DNA of 64,000 nt from Vagococcus martis (GTDB lineage Bacteria > Bacillota > Bacilli > Lactobacillales > Vagococcaceae). Shown here piece after piece: positions 37,430 to 47,062 of this stretch. The stretch is from NCBI RefSeq assembly GCF_002026305.1, contig NZ_MVAB01000001.1, forward strand, positions 682,001-746,000, written 5' to 3'. How positions within the stretch are numbered: the stretch's first letter is position 1; the number at the start of each line of letters is the position of its first letter. The position numbers and the translations under genes were made by a program. The notes beneath the pieces were generated by a model, which saw only the letters and a program-made list of their open reading frames with translations, was not told the DNA's origin and searched no databases.

Positions 37430-38800
37430 TTAAACACTTCCTATAATTAACGGCATAAACAAACCTGCTATATTAAAGTAAATCAACACACTGGTCAAAT
37501 CACTTAGTGTCGTAATAAACGGACCACTTGCTACTGCAGGGTCAAATCCAATTTTTTCCATCAATATTGGAATTAGACTACCAGCTAAATTCGCAATCGT
37601 AATCGCACAAAGCATGGCTATTCCAATGACAAGCCCTAACGGAAAATTTTGTTTCCAAAAACCAACAACTAAGAAAATAACCACACCCGTTACTGCTCCT
37701 GTGATAATCCCTGTTAATATCTCACTCATAATTAATGAGAAAAAGTTCAGTTCTTTATCATCAGAGACAGCTAGTTTTCTAACTGCAACGGCTAATGATT
37801 GCGTTCCTGCATTTCCAGCAGTACCGGTTATCAAAGAAATAAATACAGCTAAAATACTCGCTTCACTAATCAGCACTTCATAGTGACTTATCAATGACGC
37901 TGTCGACATACCTAAAAACAGAAGTGTTACAAGCCACGGCAATCGTTTCAATGCAGCTTGAAAGGAACTTTCAGTTGTTGCTTCAACATCGACCCCGGCC
38001 AAACCAGAGTAATCACTCGCTGCCTCATCATCAATAACGTCAATGATATCATCAACAGTAATAATCCCTAATAAATGGTTATTATCATCAACGACTGGAA
38101 TAGCAAGAAAGTCATAATCACGAATCATTTTTGCAACTTCTTCTTGGTCTTCATTTACACCAACACTAATCACACGCTCGCCCATCATCTCTTCAATCAT
38201 CATGTCATCATCACTCACAATTAAATCTCTTAGCGAAATAACACCCACTAATTGATTGGTTAAGCTGACAACATACACATAATAAATGATTTCAGCTTCT
38301 TGTGCTTTTTTCTTTAAAAGCGTTAAAGCAGAACGAACTGTTTGATTCGCTACAATCGATACATATTCTGTCGCCATGATTGAGCCGGCTGTTTTATCTT
38401 CATAATGAAGCAGTCGTTTCATATTAACCGATGTTTCGGGTTTCATACGATCTAGATACGTTCTAGCAGTTTCTTCTTCTAACTGACTCAAAATATCAAC
38501 CGCATTATCGGTATACATGTTTTCTAAAATAGCCACGACATAATTAGGTGACATCTCTGTGATATAATCTGTCAATCCTTCATGGTCTTCCTCGATGACA
38601 TCAAGCATATCAGCCATCTCTTTGGGTGACAAATAAGCATACATCAGATGACGTTCTTTTTTATCTAAAGATAAATAAAATTGTCCCTGTTCATACAAAT
38701 GCCAATCAAGAAACTTTTCCCTAAAAACATCCATATTCTGACTTTGCAATAACTTTAGCAATTCTTTTTCTTGTTCTTCTTTGTTTAACACTTCTGTCAT
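37430..38800 (-). CDS. mgtE: MgtE magnesium channel
   Basis: 456 residues. Domains in order: N-domain of MgtE repeats (about 20-130), two CBS domains (about 135-260), then five membrane helices (about 285-455). The pore region reads GNAGTQSLAVAVRKLA near 335. The cytoplasmic CBS/N domains close the channel when Mg2+ is high. Last gene of the relQ-nadK-rluD-like-mgtE group, 15 bp after the pseudouridine synthase gene. Confidence 0.94.
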   Translation of the reverse strand: MTEVLNKEEQEKELLKLLQSQNMDVFREKFLDWHLYEQGQFYLSLDKKERHLMYAYLSPKEMADMLDVIEEDHEGLTDYITEMSPNYVVAILENMYTDNAVDILSQLEEETARTYLDRMKPETSVNMKRLLHYEDKTAGSIMATEYVSIVANQTVRSALTLLKKKAQEAEIIYYVYVVSLTNQLVGVISLRDLIVSDDDMMIEEMMGERVISVGVNEDQEEVAKMIRDYDFLAIPVVDDNNHLLGIITVDDIIDVIDDEAASDYSGLAGVDVEATTESSFQAALKRLPWLVTLLFLGMSTASLISHYEVLISEASILAVFISLITGTAGNAGTQSLAVAVRKLAVSDDKELNFFSLIMSEILTGIITGAVTGVVIFLVVGFWKQNFPLGLVIGIAMLCAITIANLAGSLIPILMEKIGFDPAVASGPFITTLSDLTSVLIYFNIAGLFMPLIIGSV

Positions 38801-38815
38801 ACCAACGAACTCCCC

Positions 38816-39700
38816 TTACTCTATTAACTCTTTCATATCATTTGGTAATGGCAACTCAAATGTTAACTCCTCTCTTGTAAACGGATGTAGGAAAACTAAC
38901 TTCTGACAATGAAGTGCTTGCCTATTCAATCCTTTTGTTAAGTCCCCACCATACAACTCATCTCCAATTAACGGACATCCAATCTCTGAAAAATGCACAC
39001 GAATTTGATGTGTTCTTCCTGTGTGTAACTGTACCGCAACTTGTGCGATATCTTGACTTTTTTCGACTAATGTATATTCAGTTAATGCTTGTTGTCCACT
39101 TTCTATGACGCATCGTTTAATAATCGATGTGTTATCTCGTCCTATAGGTAAGTCAATCATCTCATGCTCGCTTAAACGAGATAAATCGCCACCAACTAAC
39201 GCATGATAATATTTCTTTAATTCACCCGACTGAAGTTGTTTATCCATCATGGCATGTGCAAATCCATGTTTAGCAAACATCATTAACCCAGTTGTGTCTC
39301 GGTCAAGACGCGTCACAACATGTATCACACGATTGACATAATTTTGCTGATTATAATAATATTTGACGTAGTTCGCCATTGTACCATTTTTATGATATTG
39401 TGATGGAATAGATGCCACTTCTGTTGGTTTGTTAACAATCAACAAATGCTCATCTTCATACACAATATCTAAACTAGATTCAAAAGGAAGCATCGTTTCG
39501 TGCTCCCCTTCATCTGGAATGATAATGGTAACAATATCGCCTAATTTTACTTCAAATTTTGTATTTCTCACTTGTTTGTTTACTAAAAGTGTTCCACCTT
39601 GAAACTTAATTTTAGCTAATAATCGTCTTGAAACGCCTTGATTATTTAAAAAACGTTTTAACGTAATCTTATCTTCATCTACTGTCCAGCTAAATCTCAT
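38816..39700 (-). CDS. RluA-family pseudouridine synthase
   Basis: 294 residues. The N-terminal S4-like region (LKRFLNNQGVSRRLLAKIKFQGG in outline) is followed by the catalytic domain, whose aspartate lies in the diagnostic RLDRDTTGL (about 146). HTGRTHQIRVHFSEIGCPLIGD (in outline) is the other conserved block. It isomerises uridine in rRNA or tRNA. Its start overlaps the nadK stop by 4 bp. It corresponds in position to yjbO of B. subtilis; the target nucleotide is not known from sequence. Confidence 0.92.
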   Translation of the reverse strand: MRFSWTVDEDKITLKRFLNNQGVSRRLLAKIKFQGGTLLVNKQVRNTKFEVKLGDIVTIIIPDEGEHETMLPFESSLDIVYEDEHLLIVNKPTEVASIPSQYHKNGTMANYVKYYYNQQNYVNRVIHVVTRLDRDTTGLMMFAKHGFAHAMMDKQLQSGELKKYYHALVGGDLSRLSEHEMIDLPIGRDNTSIIKRCVIESGQQALTEYTLVEKSQDIAQVAVQLHTGRTHQIRVHFSEIGCPLIGDELYGGDLTKGLNRQALHCQKLVFLHPFTREELTFELPLPNDMKELIE

Positions 39701-40515
39701 AATCTCTCGCTACTTTCTTTTGAAGTTCCTATAAAGGCATTATTCACACGACGCCAAAAATGTGTATGTCGATACAAAGCAAAATGAATTCTTTTTTCTG
39801 ATAAGCAGAATGTTACATGTTTGATGTTTGAATTTGTTAAAGATAAATTATCTACATGCAAACTATATGTTTCTCTTTTTTTCATATCTAATCTGATCCA
39901 TTCATCTGGTGCAATAATCATAGGAGACCCTAATGACCGATATACTCGGTTATTTAGCGAAGCTATCTCATTTAATTGTAAAGTATTAACACGAGGATGT
40001 ACCACCGCACCACCTAAACTTTTACTATACGCTGTTGAACCAGTTGGGGTTGAAACAGATAATCCATCTCCCCTATAGCACTCAAATAGCTCATCCTTGA
40101 TGAAAACATTGGCTACCATCGTACGATCCACATTTTTAATTGTCGCTTCATTAAGTGCTAAAAAATGTCTATCTGGCATATTATTGGTGTATGTCAAACA
40201 GACATCTAACAAAGGATAACTCACACTATTTTGCTTTTCTTCTTTTAAACTTCGAACAAGTTCATCAATTTCATAATCACGCCAATCCGTATAAAATCCT
40301 AAATGACCCGTATGAACACCGATAAAACGCACAGTATCCAACTGACTTTCGTACGCATGAAACGCACTCAATAAAGTCCCGTCACCACCGATTGTAATAA
40401 CCACATCTGGTTTTTTTTTATCTAAAATAAACCCAGCTTTGCGTAACTTTTCCAATAATTCTTGAGTTACTTTTCTAGATGTTGGCTTTCGATTGGAATA
40501 CACTCTAATTCTCAT
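39697..40515 (-). CDS. nadK: NAD kinase
   Basis: 272 residues from the ATG at 40513-40515 (MRIRVYSNRK), preceded by GAGAGGTG. The ATP/NAD motif TIGGDGTLLSAFH (about 45) and GDGLSVSTPTGSTAYSKSLGG (in outline, about 150) are diagnostic. It phosphorylates NAD to NADP. The start lies 11 nt inside the relQ gene and the stop overlaps the next gene by 4 bp, so the three are translationally coupled. Confidence 0.95.
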   Translation of the reverse strand: MRIRVYSNRKPTSRKVTQELLEKLRKAGFILDKKKPDVVITIGGDGTLLSAFHAYESQLDTVRFIGVHTGHLGFYTDWRDYEIDELVRSLKEEKQNSVSYPLLDVCLTYTNNMPDRHFLALNEATIKNVDRTMVANVFIKDELFECYRGDGLSVSTPTGSTAYSKSLGGAVVHPRVNTLQLNEIASLNNRVYRSLGSPMIIAPDEWIRLDMKKRETYSLHVDNLSLTNSNIKHVTFCLSEKRIHFALYRHTHFWRRVNNAFIGTSKESSERL

Positions 40516-41179
40516 CGCTTTCACCTCTCTTTTCATTAACATATCGTTCTAAATGCTCTAAATCTCGATAAGAAAAGAGATGTTGAGCTTCTTGTATCTC
40601 ATCACGAATTTTTGACATTTCTTCATCCAATAAATATGCTGCTTCAGCGGTTAACTCCAGGCGTTTATTGATTTCTTCTGGAAATTCACCGTCATACTTA
40701 TAGTTCAATGAATGTTCAATCGTTGCCCAGAAATTCATCGCAAGCGTCCTAATTTGTATTTCAACATAGATTTTTTTCTCGCCCATAATGAGTTGAACTG
40801 GGTATTCTATCACTAAATGATACGATCGATACCCACTAGCTTTTTTATTGGTAATATAATCACGTTCATGAATAATTTTTATATCCGTCCTCTTACGTAG
40901 TAAAGAGACGACTTCATATATATCTTCTACAAATTGACACATAATTCTAAGACCTGCAATATCTTGCATCTCGTCTTCTAATCGATTTAAATCAATTCCT
41001 CGCAATGTTGCTTTAGTTAAGATGCTATCTTTCGGTTTTACACGCCCAGTGACAAATTCAATTGGGGTATGTAAATTATTCTCTTTGTATTGTGTTCTAA
41101 TATTTCTGAGTTTCACTTTCAATTCCGAAACTGCCTGTTCGTATGGTGCCAAAAATAATTGCCAATTTCGATTTTCCAT
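40505..41179 (-). CDS. relQ: Small alarmone synthetase RelQ
   Basis: 224 residues from the ATG at 41177-41179 (MENRNWQLF), with AAGGTGG 8 nt upstream. A single RelA/SpoT synthetase domain without hydrolase or regulatory domains. The signature runs DIAGLRIMC (about 85), SGYRSYHLVIEYP (about 122) and EIQIRTLAMNFWATIEHSLNYK (in outline). It makes (p)ppGpp from ATP and GDP/GTP. First gene of relQ-nadK-rluD-like-mgtE, divergent from the CYTH gene, as in B. subtilis yjbM. Confidence 0.94.
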   Translation of the reverse strand: MENRNWQLFLAPYEQAVSELKVKLRNIRTQYKENNLHTPIEFVTGRVKPKDSILTKATLRGIDLNRLEDEMQDIAGLRIMCQFVEDIYEVVSLLRKRTDIKIIHERDYITNKKASGYRSYHLVIEYPVQLIMGEKKIYVEIQIRTLAMNFWATIEHSLNYKYDGEFPEEINKRLELTAEAAYLLDEEMSKIRDEIQEAQHLFSYRDLEHLERYVNEKRGESDEN

Positions 41180-41313
41180 TTCATTCGCCACCTTTACTGT
41201 CAACATACATGCTATATTTTAACATAATTACCCATAAAAAGTTAGCACGCTAATAAGACAAGATAGTTGTTTTTTCATAAACAATTCATTACACTATTCG
41301 CGAGGTGAGGAAT

Positions 41314-41895
41314 GTGGCAAAAGAGATAGAAATAGAATTCAAAAACATGTTAACTAAAGATGAATTTCAGCAATTATTAACAACTTATTTTCCTGATACC
41401 CCTGCTTTTTCTCAGACAAATTGTTATTTTGATACACCTGATAACACGTTGAAAGAAAAGTCAATGGGACTTAGACTAAGAAAAAGACAAGGAAAAAATG
41501 AATGCACTTTAAAAGTACCAACTTCCAATACAAATGCTTATCAAGAGATTACAGATTCTCTAACTGAGAAAGAGATTAACACTTTAATCAAAGAAGAAAG
41601 AGTTCCACTTGGTAGAGATGTGGCTAATTATCTGGAATCTATTGGTGTAGCTGTAACCGATTTAAAAAAGATTGGCTTTTTAACGACATATAGACGTGAA
41701 AAAAAATTAAATAACGAGTGTTTACTTGTACTTGATGAAAGTCATTTTGGAAAAACAGTTGATTATGAACTTGAAATGGAGGTCACTGAATCAAAAAAAG
41801 GGGAATTGTTTTTTAATGATTTTCTAATAAAAGAAAACATAAAAAGACATCCTGCTAGCAAAAAAATAGCACGTATGATAGAATATCAAAGTTAA
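41314..41895 (+). CDS. CYTH-domain protein (YjbK-like)
   Basis: 193 residues from a GTG at 41314, with GAGGTGAGG about 8 nt upstream; the reading frame opens at an earlier GTG that is part of that ribosome site. The N-terminal ExExK motif EIEIEFK is the CYTH hallmark. Further acidic/basic strands (RLRKRQGKNECTLKVP, TYRREKK, LDESHFG, ELEMEV) line the tunnel. The fold binds triphosphates with divalent metal; inorganic triphosphatase or nucleotide cyclase-like activity is possible. Located opposite relQ and before spxH. Confidence 0.88.
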   Translation: MAKEIEIEFKNMLTKDEFQQLLTTYFPDTPAFSQTNCYFDTPDNTLKEKSMGLRLRKRQGKNECTLKVPTSNTNAYQEITDSLTEKEINTLIKEERVPLGRDVANYLESIGVAVTDLKKIGFLTTYRREKKLNNECLLVLDESHFGKTVDYELEMEVTESKKGELFFNDFLIKENIKRHPASKKIARMIEYQS

Positions 41896-41907
41896 CTTTC
41901 AGACTTT

Positions 41908-41937
41908 AAAACAAAAGGCATTTCCCTTTTGTTTTTT
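41908..41937 (+). terminator. Terminator after the CYTH gene
   Basis: AAAACAAAAGG / CCTTTTGTTTT with a 6-nt loop, then T. Confidence 0.8.
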
Positions 41938-41998
41938 CTATATTTTTGTTACATTATACGTGAGAAGTAGAACATTTTTTTATAAGGGGGGGGACGTA

Positions 41999-42598
41999 AT
42001 GGTCGAAATTTATCTATTTGTGAATCCATTAGATGAGCTTTGTTTGTTATCTGAAAAGCGTTTTTTAGAGGCAATAGAGAAAGAAAACAACAAAGTCTAC
42101 TTAAAATTAATTCCAGTATTAAATCCCTTAATTATACAACACTACCTGATTGATAATAATTACCCAACAAATGACCTGACTCATAGAAACCAGTTAGTTG
42201 AAACGATCTATTCGGCTTGTCTAGATGTTAAAGCTGCTCAACTACAAGGAAAAAGAATGGGAAGAAAATTTCTTTTTCATTTGCAAGATTTAGTTGGGAA
42301 GAAAAAAATGGCCTATTCTGAGGAATTAGTCGATACCATCTTAAACAAAATTAACGCTGACAAAGAAACATTTAAATTAGATAGACAATCAAAATTAATC
42401 AAAGATTTTTTCAAAATTGATCAACAAGTGGCTAATGAAATGGGTGTCAATCGCTTTGCAAAGGCCGTTATTTTTAACTATGACTCGACACGTAATTTTG
42501 GTGTCTTGATCGATGCTTTTTCATCATCAGATTTAATTAAACAATTACTAAAATCAGAAGATACCAACAGTTGCTGTGCCAAAATACTTAAATACTAA
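41999..42598 (+). CDS. spxH: SpxH (YjbH)-like ClpXP adaptor
   Basis: 199 residues from the ATG at 41999, preceded by a G8 tract (AAGGGGGGGG) that serves as the Shine-Dalgarno. DsbA-like thioredoxin fold: VEIYLFVNPLDELCLLSEK at the N-terminus. The position of the family's CxxC reads DELC, so the first cysteine is missing. The C-terminus carries an isolated CC pair. SpxH delivers the Spx regulator to ClpXP. Position between the CYTH gene and pepF supports the assignment. Its role in Spx turnover here is by homology only. Confidence 0.8.
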   Translation: MVEIYLFVNPLDELCLLSEKRFLEAIEKENNKVYLKLIPVLNPLIIQHYLIDNNYPTNDLTHRNQLVETIYSACLDVKAAQLQGKRMGRKFLFHLQDLVGKKKMAYSEELVDTILNKINADKETFKLDRQSKLIKDFFKIDQQVANEMGVNRFAKAVIFNYDSTRNFGVLIDAFSSSDLIKQLLKSEDTNSCCAKILKY

Positions 42599-42636
42599 AA
42601 AGGAATGCCCTCATCATTAAGAGCATTCCTTTTTTA
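42597..42636. terminator. Bidirectional terminator between spxH and pepF
   Basis: AAAAGGAATGC / GCATTCCTTTT with a 14-nt loop and A/T tracts on both sides. Confidence 0.85.
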
Positions 42637-42641
42637 TTTGA

Positions 42642-44453
42642 TTAAAATGACTCAATTAACGCTTCTAACTCGTCTAAACGAGCTTCAAAGACTTTCATTG
42701 TTTCTTCAATATAAGCAGATTGCGTCATGTCTACTCCCGCGCGTTTCATCACTTCGATTGGATAGTCACTACTTCCTGATTTCAAGAATGTTAAGTAGTT
42801 TTCTAACGCACCTTCTTCTTTACGGATAATTTTATCCGCTAAAGCGGTCGCTGCTGAAAATCCAGTTGAGTATTGATACACATAGTAGTTATAGTAGAAA
42901 TGAGGAATACGGCTCCACTCATAAGCAATTTCAGGGTCACGTTCTACTGAATCACCGTAGTATTTAGCATTTAACTCACCATAATACTCGCTTAAGTAAT
43001 CGCTTGTTAATGGTGTTCCTTTTGCATCTTCAGTGTGAATAAAATGTTCAAACTCAGCAAATTGTGTTTGTCTAAAGATTGTTCCTTTCACACCATCTAA
43101 ATAATGATTTAAGATAAAGGCTCTAACTTTAGGATCTTTTTCTGTTTTTAACAAATGATCTGTTAATAAGTTTTCATTCGTTGTTGAGGCAATTTCTGCT
43201 AAGAAAATAGAATAATCACCATATACATAAGGTTGATTTTTTCGTGTGTAGTAACTATGAACACTATGTCCCATTTCATGAACTAACGTGAATAAATGAT
43301 TTAAACTTTCATGCCAGTTTAATAAAATATAAGGTTTTGTATCATAACTTCCTGAAGAATAAGCACCACTGCGTTTGCCTTTGTTTTCAATCACATCAAT
43401 CCAGCGATCGCTGTAAGCTTCTTGAACGATTTCTAAATATTCTTCACCTAATGGAGATAACCCTTCAAGTGATTTTAATTTTGCCTCGTCATAAGTGTAA
43501 CGAATTGGTGCATCTCCTAATATTGGTGTATACATATCATACATATGTAGTTCGTTAACATTTAATAGTCGTTTACGCAATGCCACGTAACGATGTAATA
43601 ATGGTAAATTTTTATGTACCACATCAAGTAATGTATCATAAACAGATTCAGGAATATGGTTAGCACTTAAAGCTGCTTCACGTGCTGAACTGTAGTTTCT
43701 GATTTGAGCATTGAAATTATGTTTTTTTACATGAGACGATAATGTGCTAGCAAATGTATTTCTAAATTGTTTATAAACTTTGTATAACCCTTCAAACGCT
43801 TCTTTACGTACTTCACGGTTTGTACTTTCCATTAATTGACCATACATACCTGAAGATAATTGCACTTTTTGTCCATCTTCATCTGTCACAATCGGAAACT
43901 CTAAATCAGCATTGTTTAATACAGAAAATGTATGACTTGACGCTGAGAATATTTCACTTGCTCCAGCTAATAGTGCTTCTTCTTTTTCAGATAACGTATG
44001 AGCTCTATCTGCTGTAATTTGAGTAATAAAGTGACGATAGATTTCTAAACCTGCTTCTTCTTTAAAGTATGAATCAATCGTATCATCAGATAACGTTAAC
44101 ACTTCTGGGCCAAACCATGAAACAGCTTCCCCTGCTTTAGCAGCAATAGTACTTGCTTTTGCATAAAGTCCTTGGTAAAGTGCATCACTTGTGTCTTGGT
44201 CATTTTTTAAATGTGAGTACACATAAATTTTTTCTGTCGTACGATGAATAGACAATACATATTCAATCGCTGATAGAAAAGCTTTCGCACCATTTTTTAA
44301 TGTTCCTTGATACTCACTTGCTTTTTCTAACTCTGCAGTCAATGATGTCAACGCCTCATTAAACGCATCATCTGATGCAAAAATAGGAGTTAAATCCCAT
44401 GTTAATTCCTCTGGTAATTCCGAACGATTTGGTAATTGTTTTGTTTCACTCAT
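42642..44453 (-). CDS. pepF: Oligoendopeptidase F
   Basis: 603 residues from the ATG at 44451-44453 (MSETKQLPN), with AAGGAG 9 nt upstream. M3-family zinc peptidase: LVHEMGHSVHSYYT (about 380) holds HExxH, with the third ligand glutamate in FLAEIASTTNE about 25 residues later. It cleaves peptides of roughly 7-17 residues in the cytoplasm. It overlaps or abuts coiA upstream (the coiA stop lies 24 bp before this ATG), as in the yjbF-yjbG order of B. subtilis. Confidence 0.95.
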   Translation of the reverse strand: MSETKQLPNRSELPEELTWDLTPIFASDDAFNEALTSLTAELEKASEYQGTLKNGAKAFLSAIEYVLSIHRTTEKIYVYSHLKNDQDTSDALYQGLYAKASTIAAKAGEAVSWFGPEVLTLSDDTIDSYFKEEAGLEIYRHFITQITADRAHTLSEKEEALLAGASEIFSASSHTFSVLNNADLEFPIVTDEDGQKVQLSSGMYGQLMESTNREVRKEAFEGLYKVYKQFRNTFASTLSSHVKKHNFNAQIRNYSSAREAALSANHIPESVYDTLLDVVHKNLPLLHRYVALRKRLLNVNELHMYDMYTPILGDAPIRYTYDEAKLKSLEGLSPLGEEYLEIVQEAYSDRWIDVIENKGKRSGAYSSGSYDTKPYILLNWHESLNHLFTLVHEMGHSVHSYYTRKNQPYVYGDYSIFLAEIASTTNENLLTDHLLKTEKDPKVRAFILNHYLDGVKGTIFRQTQFAEFEHFIHTEDAKGTPLTSDYLSEYYGELNAKYYGDSVERDPEIAYEWSRIPHFYYNYYVYQYSTGFSAATALADKIIRKEEGALENYLTFLKSGSSDYPIEVMKRAGVDMTQSAYIEETMKVFEARLDELEALIESF

Positions 44454-44476
44454 TTTAAGTAACTCCTTTCTCATTA

Positions 44477-45622
44477 TCACTTAATAATCATATCATATTT
44501 TAACGGAAGAGTTAGTCTTTCACTTCTTTTTTTAAAGAATTTTTTGAATTGCTCGTTATTCATCACACTTTCCTCATCAAAACATAACATATCCGTACCA
44601 CTTAATTTCACCACTTTTATTTCCTGTAAAAAACTAACGTACAAAGATAAACAATAATCAACCACTTGATGTTCTCCCAAATTTGCATAGTCATCTATTG
44701 CTTCAAGTGGTAAATTTTCTAGCACATCTTGTTGCAACTCACGATATGTGAGCATTTTTTTATTTTGTAACACTTCAAAAGTAAGCCAACGAATCCGTAT
44801 ATCCTCTCCTCGCAGTAAAGGATGAAAAAAATTAGGGAAATAAAGATAAGGTGGTAAGTGAGCTAAATGAAGGTTGTGTTGATAAAAATATTCTTGCAAA
44901 TCTTTAACGGTATTATCTGAGCATAGTAGCTGATCAGATAACTGTTTTCGTGTATTTAACATCTCTTCAAATGGCTGTTGAATCAAATACTCTGCCTTTA
45001 AGCCACACTCTGTCAATATATTAACTAATGACATCTCACCCAAAGAAAACTGTTTTTTTCTTGTTACTATTTTTTTGTTTTTTGAAAAAAGATAATAAGT
45101 TACGACTAAGAGATTATCTTCAACTAGTAAACAAAAATCAACATACCCTCTAAAGCAGTTAAAATAAATAAAATGCTTTTTTAATTCTGTTAGCTTCACT
45201 TGTTTGCCTAAACGACTGCCTAAAACCCAAAATACTTGATAACCATGCTTTTTATATTGTGTTGTTCGTTCAATCAACCTTTCAATACTAAGAGAACTAC
45301 ATTGAAATTCAATTGCTAATTTATTTTGTATCAAAACATCTGCTCGTTGATTAATTTCAGGAAGATATGCCTCTAGTTCATACTCTAGTCCAAAAGTGGC
45401 ACAATTTCGCGCAATCAACGATTTTCCTTTTAAATGTTCTAATGTCTCTGGCTCACTCGTAGCCTCACAATTTGATAGTGTTTTATGAGCAAAATGTGGG
45501 AATTTTATCTTCCCTTTCTTTAAAATCACTTCATTTTGACAACATGGACAATAATAGATTTCTGATTTTACTGCTTCATGACTACTAATCAATTGTTGTG
45601 CATCATTTTTTGCTATCAACAT
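44477..45622 (-). CDS. coiA: Competence protein CoiA-like
   Basis: 381 residues from the ATG at 45620-45622, with AGAGG 8 nt upstream. The N-terminal zinc-binding region (CPCCQNEVILKKG, then PHFAH) is typical of CoiA. A nuclease-like core follows: ADVLIQNKLAIEFQCSSLS carries a PD-(D/E)xK-type D...ExQ arrangement. CoiA acts with RecA/DprA in processing of incoming DNA during natural competence. Presence suggests latent competence capacity; no com operons are in this window. Confidence 0.9.
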   Translation of the reverse strand: MLIAKNDAQQLISSHEAVKSEIYYCPCCQNEVILKKGKIKFPHFAHKTLSNCEATSEPETLEHLKGKSLIARNCATFGLEYELEAYLPEINQRADVLIQNKLAIEFQCSSLSIERLIERTTQYKKHGYQVFWVLGSRLGKQVKLTELKKHFIYFNCFRGYVDFCLLVEDNLLVVTYYLFSKNKKIVTRKKQFSLGEMSLVNILTECGLKAEYLIQQPFEEMLNTRKQLSDQLLCSDNTVKDLQEYFYQHNLHLAHLPPYLYFPNFFHPLLRGEDIRIRWLTFEVLQNKKMLTYRELQQDVLENLPLEAIDDYANLGEHQVVDYCLSLYVSFLQEIKVVKLSGTDMLCFDEESVMNNEQFKKFFKKRSERLTLPLKYDMIIK

Positions 45623-45725
45623 CCTTCTCACCTCTTTAACTCAATATTCGTAAAAATAAGAAAAAGGTTGAAAAAAAGAGAGGATTATCTGATACTTAAT
45701 GAAGAATTGACTGGAGGTATATCTT

Positions 45726-46874
45726 GTGGATACTGAATTATTGAAACAAAAAATAATTGAAGCAAGTAAAGATATAGGCATTGATAAAATTGGGTTCACA
45801 ACGGCTGAGCCCTTTGACCATTTAAAAACAAGTTTAATAGAACAAAAAGAAAACAATCATACAACAGGATTTGAGCATGGAAATATTGATGAACGACTCT
45901 ACCCTGATTTAATTTTTAATCAACCACAATCGATTATTTCCATTGCACTTGCTTATCCGACTCGGATGAACGAGCGACTAAAATCAGTTCGTGGTGAAAA
46001 ACGCGGGAAATTTGCTAGAGCATCTTGGGGAACTGATTATCATCATATTTTAAAAGATAGATTAGATAAATTAATCACATTTATTAAAGAACAAGCACCC
46101 AAAGAGTTAGAATTAGATTTTAAGCCAATGGTGGATACTGGTGAATTGATTGATGTCGTGGTAGCGCAACGTGCTGGTCTAGGTTTCATCGGAAAAAACG
46201 GCCTACTCATTACAGAAGAATTTGGTTCATACGTTTATCTTGGTGAAATTATTACTAATATTCCTTTTGAACCAGATACACCTATGGAAAATCAGTGTGG
46301 TGAATGCACGAAATGTATCGACCAATGCCCAACTTCGGCTCTTTTAGGAGATGGACGCATGAATGCTCAAAAGTGTTTATCTTACCAAACGCAAACAAAA
46401 GGCTTTATGCCAGAAGAATATCGACCTAAGATTCGTTCAATTATTTATGGATGTGATATTTGTCAGGAAGTTTGTCCCTTCAATAAAGGAAAGAATTTTC
46501 ATTTTCACGAAGAAATGGAACCTGATCCAGAAATTGTGACACCTTTGTTAAAACCTCTATTAACTATTTCAAATCGTGAATTTAAAGAACGTTTTGGTTA
46601 TCTTGCAGGGTCATGGCGAGGAAAAAAACCGATTCAACGAAATGCTATTATTGCTTTAGGAAATGTGAGAGACAAAACCAGCATTCCTCATTTATTAAGC
46701 TGTATCGAACAAGATCCACGACCAGTTATACGTGGAACTGCTGCTTGGTCTTTAAGTAAAATTGACCCAACAAATCCTGCTATTTATGACTTTTTAGTTG
46801 AATACCTTGAAAAAGAAACAGACGAAGAAGCAAAAGAAGAAATGAGAAACGCTATTGATAGAATGAGAATTTAA
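45726..46874 (+). CDS. queG: Epoxyqueuosine reductase
   Basis: 382 residues, GTG start with GGAGG 8 nt upstream. The cobalamin-binding domain lies N-terminal, the two [4Fe-4S] motifs are [16 protein letters not shown] (about 195) and [12 protein letters not shown] (about 245), and the C-terminal region is HEAT-like ([16 protein letters not shown]). It catalyses the last step of queuosine formation in tRNA. Divergent from coiA. No other que genes are visible here. Confidence 0.95.
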   Translation: MDTELLKQKIIEASKDIGIDKIGFTTAEPFDHLKTSLIEQKENNHTTGFEHGNIDERLYPDLIFNQPQSIISIALAYPTRMNERLKSVRGEKRGKFARASWGTDYHHILKDRLDKLITFIKEQAPKELELDFKPMVDTGELIDVVVAQRAGLGFIGKNGLLITEEFGSYVYLGEIITNIPFEPDTPMENQCGECTKCIDQCPTSALLGDGRMNAQKCLSYQTQTKGFMPEEYRPKIRSIIYGCDICQEVCPFNKGKNFHFHEEMEPDPEIVTPLLKPLLTISNREFKERFGYLAGSWRGKKPIQRNAIIALGNVRDKTSIPHLLSCIEQDPRPVIRGTAAWSLSKIDPTNPAIYDFLVEYLEKETDEEAKEEMRNAIDRMRI

Positions 46875-46947
46875 AATAAATATAAGATAGTTGACCTTTT
46901 TTGTTAAGAATTAGATAACAGATAAGTAACAATTTAATAAACATTTT

Positions 46948-46990
46948 AAAAGAACTGAGTAAATTTACTAACATTTTACTCAGTTCTTTT
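46948..46990 (+). terminator. queG terminator
   Basis: AAAAGAACTGAGTAAA / TTTTACTCAGTTCTTTT, 16-bp arms (one offset), 74 bp past the stop. Confidence 0.85.
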
Positions 46991-47062
46991 AATCTTTTCT
47001 TAGAATCTTTGATACTATAACTGTGGGGTATAATAAGGTATTTCAAATTAAGGAGGATTTTT

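Noticed and set aside
36457-38800. corA and mgtE as a single Mg2+ operon
   Set aside because: A hairpin followed by T6 separates them, so corA likely has at least partly independent expression.
45641-45856. 71-codon minus-strand frame opposite the start of queG
   Set aside because: Shadow across the coiA-queG gap; no ribosome site and no family.
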